The notes under the pieces are model-generated. The model saw only the letters and a list, made by a program, of their open reading frames with translations. It did not search any database and was not told the DNA's origin. 64,000 bases of DNA from Fratercula arctica (lineage: Eukaryota; Chordata; Aves; Charadriiformes; Alcidae). The DNA lies in the NCBI GenBank assembly GCA_947846985.1, contig CANTUZ010000005.1:2480001-2544000 (forward strand), written 5' to 3'. Below, one piece after another: positions 55,359 to 64,000 of the stretch (its first letter is position 1; each line of letters begins with the position of its first letter). A program made the translations under genes and the position numbers.

Positions 55359-55744
55359 AGCTGATCGAGTTTTGTCTTTTGCATATGCCCAGAAAACATG
55401 GTAGAGAGTACTTAAAATAGCTGGTAGTTTTTTTATGTCGATGACTGATTTCTATCTTAATAAAGTGCAGTTTAACGTGGTTGGTTTGTTCTCTTGAGCC
55501 CTACGTACAGCCAATAAGCAACTCAGTCTGGCAGATCAGCCCATAGTAACTTCCTTCTCAGAGAGAAGCTGTGAGAACCATGGGTGGGACAAAATGTCTG
55601 GCCCTCACAGGACGTTGGAATTATGGCTCAAATAATTATTTCACCCTATTCCCTGAGGCAGCTCACCCTGCTTCTTCCCCCATGATACTGGGATCTGGAT
55701 AAGGATCTTGTGGGGGAAAAAAAAAGTCAAAATTAGATTTCACA

Positions 55745-55777
<33 letters not shown>

Positions 55778-58700
55778 TCTGGCGAGGTCAAACAGCATGA
55801 CTGTCTTCCTCTTTCCCCACCAGCTGTTAATTTTGATGTGGGAAGGTAAAGAAGTGTCTTGAAAGACAGCAGGAGATGGTTAAAAAGAAGAGAGGAACAA
55901 GTCAAAAGGGGGCGAGCTGGGAAGACGTGAATCATTGAACAGGTTAACCAGCATGAATAATCTCTTCCCTCTTTGTTAAATCCCGTGGCATACATGGAGA
56001 CAGAACTTCCATAAACAAGCGAAACATGACAGATATTGAATCGTTATTGCTTCATCTCAGCACCCCGGATACACTGCATGGGTAGAGGCAAGATAAATGC
56101 CTGATGCAGGTAATTTCCTTGGTGAGCTGTTGGCCTGGAGCAGTGGAGACAGTCTCGCGTTAGTCCGTGGAGGGCACGTATGCCAGCAGTGCTCGGTTGG
56201 GAATCCAGCTGGGACCGTTACATCTGGCTGTCACCATTAAAAATGCAAACATCTCATCTAACATCACCTTCAAAGCTGCCATTTGAATTAATGGAGGTTT
56301 ATGAGGACCACCAACGGTAATGCATTTCATCCCAAGATAGCTGTCTTCTGTAGGTGTGGAGTCGCCTGCCTGTCTTTGCTGACTGCAGACACATTGCAGA
56401 GTGCCAGCTGCAGCGAGAGGATTAGCGTGTGGCCAGTTGAAGTCGGCGGAGGCGAATTCCACCCTTAACTTCACCAAGGCTTGCAGGATGTGAAACCTTT
56501 GGGGTTCACCGAAACCAGGGACCGCACCATACTCTTATATAGGAAGCTGGATGATTCCATCCTCAGCTGTTACAGGATCTTGAGCGTTAAGACTTTAGAG
56601 ATGACTGGTCTCTAAAGGAGATAATTTCAGTGCATATTGAAAGGGACCGTGGAATACAAAAACCATCATCTCCTTCAGAAGGCACAGAATCCACAACAGG
56701 AACGTCCCTGAGTCCAAACTCACCTTCTCTTTCCTCATCTGGGCAGAGCAGCGTGCTGCCTGACCAACATCGCCTGCAAAGCTGCCTCTTCCCTGAACAT
56801 CTGTAGCAAGCAAATTGAAAAGATACAGCCTTATGACTTTGCTCACTTCCTCGCTACCTGCTTTTGGGGTGGCAGCAAGTTGTCAGACCTCGATGCACGG
56901 TAGAAAGCAGCTGGAGCAGCCTTTAATTCTTTGAACCAAGTCTGAGGTGAGGAGAAAACCAGTTGTTAAATGGTTTCCCAGCCTTTAGAAGACCCAGCGC
57001 AGTGCTATCCTCTGCCACAAGCTATCTGAAGCAAATTTCCTGTTGATTGGAAGAGGACATGAACATTTGAGCGTCACTTAAGCTCTGTCTGAGACTCCTC
57101 CAGCCTTCTGGCCAGGTGCCCGTTTTAGGATAGCAGCTATTCTACCTCCCTGCGGCAGTCACCTCCAAAAGGCAGCTGACACCATCCTTCAGAAGGGTGT
57201 CTCTCTCCAATGGCCATTCAAGGAATGGCAGGTGATTAACTGTCTAACTTAAGCTTGTCAAGCATATTTCATAACGTTAAATGACATTGCCCCGTGTCAT
57301 TGATCATATTGCCAGGTACAGATTGCCAGCTGTAATGGACGCCCTGTGGATAAATGACAAAATGTCAATAATTTTGCCTTCCACTGTAATGGAAGTGACT
57401 CTGTCTCTGACTTCTGCAGACCATGGAAAAGACTACCAAAAAAGTCACTCACGGTTCTCATATATTTATTTATGATCTCGGAAAGACTGTTTTCTTCTCG
57501 TCTCCGAGACACATTCAAGATGTGAGTCTGGTTCCTTAACGAAACTAATTAATGAAAGCCTGCATCAAACAGCAGCAGACTGAGTCTAGGTGTTCTTTCT
57601 CTCCCTTGAGATTAACCATCCTTCCTGTGATTTGCATGCTGAGTACCATGCAGTTGTTGTGGCAGATGTCAGTCTGAACAACCTTGACACCACAAAGACA
57701 TTTTAGACTATGGACACAAAGTTACGATGGTGTATTTTCTTGGCTAATCTCAAGCGGTCATCTAAGACCAAAACTGCTAATGCCAGGTCTGTGAATGATG
57801 GCATCTTGTATTACAGAGGTGTATTTAGAGCAATTCAATAGCACTTGTTCATGGAAAAGGGTCCCCAGAATGAAGCTCTCCTTATCCTGAAAATGACCAA
57901 GACAAATGCTCCCCTATAGCCAATTTCCAACCCGCAGGAGAAGAAAGTGTTGGATCTCCTTTCCTCCATTTTTTTCCCTCCTCCCTTCCCTTCACCATCT
58001 CTTCAAAAGCACCACAGAAAGCATTAGACAGAGTGCAATGACAAAGATACCATCTAGGAATTTCTCACCTTTTTTGTGGATTCCTTGGAATTTCAGTGAC
58101 TGATTTGCAGCGGCTGCCTGATATGGATCTGCTGGGTAAAATTGTCACCTGAGTTCCGCGACATGTGGTCCAGATGAAATCCTTCTGTCATACTGCAGCG
58201 CGGGGCTAGTTAGACACTTTAAAAAGCCACGGTCTTTTCAACGTGACATCCGACAGCCAGCCAATCACTGTCTAGTTTGTTGTGTGTGGTCACCTAGTTT
58301 TTAACCACTTCCCCCTTCCCTCTTTGTACAGAACCTGTCACAGCCATGCTACTACTTCTCCCCTCTTCAGCCAGCCACAAAGCAAGCAAGAACTGCCTGT
58401 ACACAATTATACCTCGCCTCTTGCACTGACGCTTTGTTTCCGACCCATCTCCCTGAGACGCTCTAGTTTCAGAGACCTTGAAGAGGATGCTTTACTGCTG
58501 CTCAAGGTCGCATATGTTGAGAAATTGTCAGTCCTCTTCCGTAACGCCCGCCGATGATTTCACAACATCCCTCAGCACAACTTCTCATTCCCCGAGGGCC
58601 TATTGTCCCTGCCAAACTGGCCTGAACACGCCCATCACCACGGAGTGTCCTCTTCTGACCCACAGCCTCTCCCAACACAAGTTACCACCCTACTTAGTCC

Positions 58701-59962
58701 CTATGGCTTCACACAACTCTTTCTGGAGGAGGGTCCACCCAAACTCCATAGCCTTACCACGCCTCAGCGGCTACAATTGCACAACCTCTGCTTGTGCTGC
58801 CTTCAGCAGACAGTGCCCTTTTCTGATGTCAGGAGCTCTTTCAACGCAACTTCACACAGAATTACCTGCCACTTCACGCTGTCTTTCAGCACAGTCCTTC
58901 GCCACACCTCAGGCACTTCCGATTTCACAAAGTCCCTCAAGACAGCCTCCAGCCTCGTGCCTTCCATTTCCAGTTTCACAACTTCCCCCACCAAAGAGTG
59001 CCTCAGCCCCATCCTGCCCACCATCAAATCCACACCTCTTCACCACCTCAGGTCTCTATCAGGACAGCCCCTTGTCAGCGTCTACCCACAACACCTCGCT
59101 CACCTTCTCACCGTGCACAGTCCCTCCATGTGCATGAGCTACCACCATGGTGGTGTCCAGATCCATGTGCCAAAGTAAGTGGAGTGAAAACGGAGAAAAC
59201 ACCTTTCTCCTTTCCTGGCAGTAAGCGCATCCTTAGAGGGAACTGCTTTGCAACGGGGCAACTCTTGATTTAGGTTTGTGCGTTAAGTCACTTCTGCTGG
59301 TCCATTTGGCTAGGGAAACAAAAGGACATGAGTATGACGCTAGCCAAATTGCTGCCAAGTATGTCAGTGGGTAGGGAAACTGGCAGATCTGGCCCAAATT
59401 AGCTTAGCAGGCCAGATGGTTCATCTTTAACTGCTTCTGTCATTTGTTGTTCCTCTTCCTCTCCCAAAGATTGTAAGACTGTTTTTACTTTCTTACCCAA
59501 TTGTTTCCCATAATGGCTACTGTTAACCCTTATTAACCCGGCCAGGACTCCAGGCTACAGTGTAAGATGATACTTAAGTTACAGGACTATTTTCACCCAG
59601 AGCAGTATTTAACCTTCTCATTAATTTGGGGATTCTCATTTTCACTGCATGGATTGCTGGCATTCTATGTCAGGAGATGGTTAGATTACTTCGGTTGTTA
59701 TTGGGCCATTCTGAATTTCAAGAAATGTCAACAAAGTCACAGGCAGTGGATGAAACAATTTATTTGTTAACTATTTATTTATTTATTATAAGGTAGAAGC
59801 TAAAAATACACAGTAGACTTCAGAGCAGGGATGAGTTTGAGTTGAACTGATTCATGAATTGGCATATCGTTTGCTTTATTGTGTTTCATTTCATAGATTC
59901 ACCTTTGGTTGCAGAAGCTTGACGTTAAGAAAGATGAGGGTCTTCTTGACAGCAAGATTGCA
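55359..59962. other. AT-rich intergenic region, no gene recognised
   Basis: No supported gene. Contains a poly(T) tract of about 29 nt at 55748-55776 and a C/T/A-rich stretch at 58.48-59.18 kb where one plus frame stays open for 219 codons and an overlapping one for 191, both of low-complexity composition. Short stretches could be conserved non-coding elements, but that cannot be judged from one genome. Confidence 0.4.
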
Positions 59963-60975
59963 TAGAATCAGGATGTTCTGAGTTGCAAAGGGCCTTAAAG
60001 ATCCTCTAGTTCCAACCCCCTGCCCTGGGCAGGGACACCTCCCACCACACCAGATTGCTCCAAGCCCCGTCCAACCTGGCCTTGAACCCCTCCAGGGATG
60101 GGGCAGCCACAGCTTCTCTGGGCAACCTGGGCCAGGGGCTCACCACACTCATCATTTCTTCCTTGTGTCCAATATAATTTCTTCCTTGTGTCCAATCTAC
60201 GTCTACTCTCTGTTTAAAACCGTTGCCCCTTGTCCTGTCACTACAGGCCTTGTTGAAAAGCCTTTCTCCGTCTTTCTTATGAGCCCCCTATATACATTGA
60301 AAGGCCACAAGAAGGCCTTGAGGAGCCTTCTCTTCTTAGCCTTCTTCATAGGAGAGGTGTTCCAGCCTTTGGATCATTGTCGTGGCCCTCCTCTGGACCC
60401 ACTGTAACAGGTCTATGTCTGTCTTGTACTGAGGACCCCAGAGCTGGATGCAGTACTCCAGATGGGGGTCTCACCAGACAGGGAAAATCACCTCCTTTGA
60501 CTTGCTGGTCTCACTTCTTTTTATGGAGCCCAGGATAGGGTTGGCTTTCTGGGCTGTAAGCCCACATTGCCAGCTCATGTTCAATTTTTCATCCACCAGT
60601 ATCCCCAGGTCCTTGTCTGCAGGGCTGCTCTCAATACCTTCATCCCCTAGTCTGTACTCATAGCGGGGATTGCCCTGACCCAGCTGCAGGACCTTGCACT
60701 TGGCCTTGCTGAACTTCATGAGGTTCTCATGGGCCCACTCCTCAAGCCTGTCAAGGTCCTCTGGATGGCATCCCTTCCCTCAAGCGTGTCAGCTGCACCA
60801 CTCAGCTTGGTGTCATCTGCAAGCTCGCTGAGGGTGCACTTGATCCCACTGTCTATATCAATGATGAAGATATTAAGTAGCATTGGTCCCACTATGGACC
60901 CTTGAGGGGCACCACTCGTTGCTGATTTCTACTTGGACATCAAGCCATTGACTGTAACTCTTTGGGCACAACTTT
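59963..60975 (-). mobile_element. CR1 LINE 3' fragment, longest copy
   Basis: Minus-strand CR1. The 3' end near 59963 resembles the common subfamily here; the part from about 60.2 to 60.98 kb extends further into the reverse-transcriptase end than the other copies ([12 protein letters not shown], then upstream codons such as [10 protein letters not shown]) and is more diverged. Confidence 0.88.
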
Positions 60976-62750
60976 TGTTCAAATTCTAGATGTCTATTTT
61001 AGACCTAATCCAATCCTAAAATCAGGTCGGAGGTAGATCAGGTGAGACAATTTCTGGAGAGATCTATTTCTTTACATAGGAGAGCCCAGAGTGACAAAGA
61101 CTCAACTCAGCTGACGTCCGTAGGCATAAAAGAGCTGACTTCCTCCCTCGGTTTCCCCATTTGTAAAAGAAGGATTTTTTTTACTTAGTCTGCAATTCGT
61201 TGACCTTTGCAAGAAGATGCAAGTTCTTGCAAGAGGCTTTATTCACCAGATTGCCAGTGATGAAATTTGATGCAAAATAGGACGGGAAGGGTCATCAAGA
61301 AGTAACCCAGGCCATCTTCTGTCTCTGTGAAAACTTAAGCATAACACTCTGGGTTTTTTTAAAATGAAGACTCTCTGCCTTTTTTGAAATGAAGATTTGT
61401 GGTTTATGTGTTTTCTTTTTGGAATACACGAAGACGTGAAGTACTGTTTTATTACTCACAATGCTATAAAGCCAAAGCAGCGGGGTCTAATGGGGCTCTA
61501 CACTTGGGAAAACCATAAAGCATGGCTTACTGAAGGACTCTGGAAAGGGTTAACTGGTCTAGGTCACGCTAAATGCTTGTCCAGTTTAATATTCCGCTAA
61601 TGCATTGGCTGTTATTTCTACTGGAGAAATCCTGAAATGCTTTCATAATACCATTATCGCAGACTGATGGCTATTTCTTCAATATATGTTTGCTTGAACT
61701 TCTCAGTGAGGACAGAATTAATTTCTCCTCCTTCACCCCTTCCTTTCATGCCATCCTTTCCTTAAGCCTCCGCGCCCCCCTCCTCCAGTCCCAGGCGCCC
61801 TTCAGGTGGGAGATTTCCTTGGAGAGGGTTACAGACTGCTACCTCAACAGCTTTCTTCTCAGCCTTCTTTCTGCTGCCGGGTTGTGAATGCACCCTTCGG
61901 TGTGCCCAGGCCAGGCCACGCTATCCAGACAGCCCATCAAAACAGTTCTCACACAGGCAGAAAATACCAAGATACGCTTGTGACACGGAAAAGCAAGAAA
62001 TTAAATTACATGGGATTATACGGTAAAAGGCACCTCATAAGTGAGTGTTGGGAGCTTTCCAGAAGCCATTCCAGAACTTTTCCAGAAGCCACAGTTCTCT
62101 GAAGAGTCTGTGCTCTAACACATTCCTACCAGGGAAGGCAGGTGCTGAGGAGATAAAATCATACAGCCCTTACTCAAAACCTTAGATCTCCAAACACAAA
62201 GGAGGTAAGTTTTCCAGGCTCTGTGGATTCTTTCTTTTCTGTTTTTGTTTCCTTTCTTCTTTTCCTGATTTCCTTTCTTCTTTTCTTTCCCTTCTTCTTG
62301 AACAAATGTGAAAATGCAAAGAGAAATTTTCACTAAAGTTGTCAATGAGCTGTGGCTATCTTTGTCTGGAACCACACACAGAGCTAGTTCTGTAGTCCCA
62401 GATTAGATTATTTTATTTTGTTTCCCATTAGCCATCTGAGATTTTAGGGAATAAAGCTTGCAATAAGGATATGGTGCAATTTCTCCTTCTTTTTGAAGGG
62501 TTTAGCAGTCCACATTGTATTTATTTCATTTTGCAATTGATTGCATTAGATCACGTATACCTCTAGTCTTTCCCTGAAAAGATACTTGTAGAAAAGTAAG
62601 ACGTAACTTGTGGGAATCCTCTACTGATTTAGTCATTCTAATCATCCTCTCAGAGTCAACAGAAAGAAATAGGCACCTCCAGCATGTAATTCATCACATC
62701 TTGAAGTAGACACCTTAGGCTGGTCATGAATTGTCCTACAAAGGCAGAAA
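60976..62750. other. AT-rich intergenic, no gene recognised
   Basis: No supported feature on either strand. A CT-rich run lies at about 62.23-62.30 kb. Confidence 0.4.
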
Positions 62751-62751
62751 A

Positions 62752-63092
62752 GTTGTTCAGCCTGGAGAAGAGAAGGCTTCAGGGAGACCTTAGAGCCCCT
62801 TCCAGTCCCTAGAGGTCTTTATTAGGGAGTGGAGTGATAGGACGAGAGGATCAGTTTTAAACTGAAAGAGGGGAGATTTAGGTTAGATGTTAGGAAGAAA
62901 TTCTTGGCTGTGAGGGGGGTGAGCCCCTGGCCCAGGTTGCCCAGAGAAGCTGTGGCTGCCCCATCCCTGGAGGGGTTCAAGGCCAGGTTGGACGGGGCTT
63001 GGAGCAACCTGGGCTGGTGGGAGGTGTCCCTGCCCAGGGCAGGGGGTGGCACTGGGTGGGCTTTAAGGTCCCTTCCAACCCAAACCATTCGA
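62752..63092 (+). mobile_element. CR1 LINE 3' fragment, plus orientation
   Basis: Short CR1 copy starting at 'ttcagcctggagaagagaag' and ending 'aacccaaaccattcgatgat'. An internal stretch is deleted compared with the 22.9-23.5 kb copy. Confidence 0.9.
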
Positions 63093-64000
63093 TGATCTAT
63101 TTTTCTTGGAGATATATCAGAAGACAAATTATCCATGTAGATTTTACCCCACTTCTTGAATATCTTTTACCTACTGTCAGTACAGCTGTAAGCACAGTAA
63201 AAGTCCCTGACTTTCCCAACTTCCTCCCTAGGCTTTACTTTGTAGGTTTGAGAGCAATTTTGGTTTTTCTCCATTTCACTGTTTCCTGCGGATGCTTAAT
63301 CAGCTTTTGCCTGCACAAGACTTTCTGATGTTGCTGTCATTTTAAATAGGCGCTGGATAATTTGAATTAACTGAATCATTTCACGCAGCCGCTCATATCA
63401 CCCGCACAAACGGAGAACTGCTTGTGTTGTCATTGGGCAGGGCTTGCAGTGGTGATTTTTAACAGTAGTTGACTGGAAATGTTTTGATGCTGGGCTGAAT
63501 CCCATACAGCTGATAATTTGTTTGTAAGAGGTGCCCATTTTTGGTTAAACTCCGTAAAGAGTTTTATCTAGTGGTTTCCAGGCTTCTTTGACCAAATCAA
63601 CTCTGATATCTTGGTGCATAGTGGCAAATTGGTAACATTAAGGATTAAATCTTCTTAAAGATGTAGATTATCTATTTACTAGTGACACGTACTGCTCCAG
63701 GGGCTGCAGTTGGTAAAGACCAAACTAAAGAAGCCCCACATTCACACTGGAATGTGACCGTATCTGAAAAGAGAAACTGTAGAGGTGTAGAAACACCTAG
63801 ATATAAGGAGTTCAGGCATAGCACCCAAAAAAAATGGGGCTGGCATTATGGAAAGCTCTGAGCTACTTTCAGGGGACAAAAAGGATGATTCTCTGAAGTT
63901 AACTTTACCCGGGTGATGTTAATTTACTTATGCTCCTCTTAGTAAATGGAAAAAGAAAGGATTCTGTAAAGCGGCTTAGTTTAGCTGTTCTGCCAATAGA
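63093..64000. other. AT-rich intergenic, no gene recognised
   Basis: No supported feature seen on either strand. Confidence 0.4.

Overview
This looks like a bird (sauropsid) nuclear genome window. At least ten CR1-type LINE 3' ends are present, most from one subfamily, with an avian-style endogenous retrovirus remnant, GC-rich minisatellites and intron-containing vertebrate genes. Species cannot be read from the sequence. The left third (1-21 kb) is very GC-rich and full of minisatellites, as on an avian microchromosome; the right third (52-64 kb) is AT-rich and nearly gene-free.

Layout. (1) 1-6.9 kb: 5' end of KDM2A on the minus strand, with a CpG-island promoter and non-coding first exon (about 6.65-6.14 kb) and the first coding exon (4616-4668); the rest lies beyond the left edge. 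(2) 6.96-8.47 kb: a 1.5 kb minisatellite. (3) 8.85-10.61 kb: a complete five-exon RHOD-type small GTPase on the minus strand, in the same order and orientation to KDM2A as in mammals. (4) 13.1-54.7 kb: a cluster of Mas-related G-protein-coupled receptors (MRGPR family, single coding exon each). Six reading frames are open: 13106-14023 (+), 18369-19313 (-), 28637-29617 (+), 33053-34024 (+), 47983-49008 (-) and 53693-54649 (-). Three copies are broken: a TM1-TM2 relic at 35.7 kb (-), a truncated near-identical copy of the fourth receptor at 40.63-41.07 kb (+), and a receptor with a shifted start and a premature stop at 43.98-44.95 kb (-). (5) 34-45.5 kb is a patchwork of duplicated blocks with a retroviral gag remnant between them, itself split by a solo LTR. 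(6) 55-64 kb holds CR1 fragments and otherwise nothing recognised.

The receptors differ most in loops and termini and share near-identical tracts, a pattern of local duplication and gene conversion. MRGPRs in mammals are mainly sensory-neuron and mast-cell receptors for peptides and small irritants; ligands here are unknown. KDM2A and RHOD have no evident functional link to the receptors. The most unusual items are the RHOD gene with a shortened Rho insert in a bird, a receptor that has lost two hallmark class A residues, and a receptor pair that is about 99% identical only across the coding sequence.
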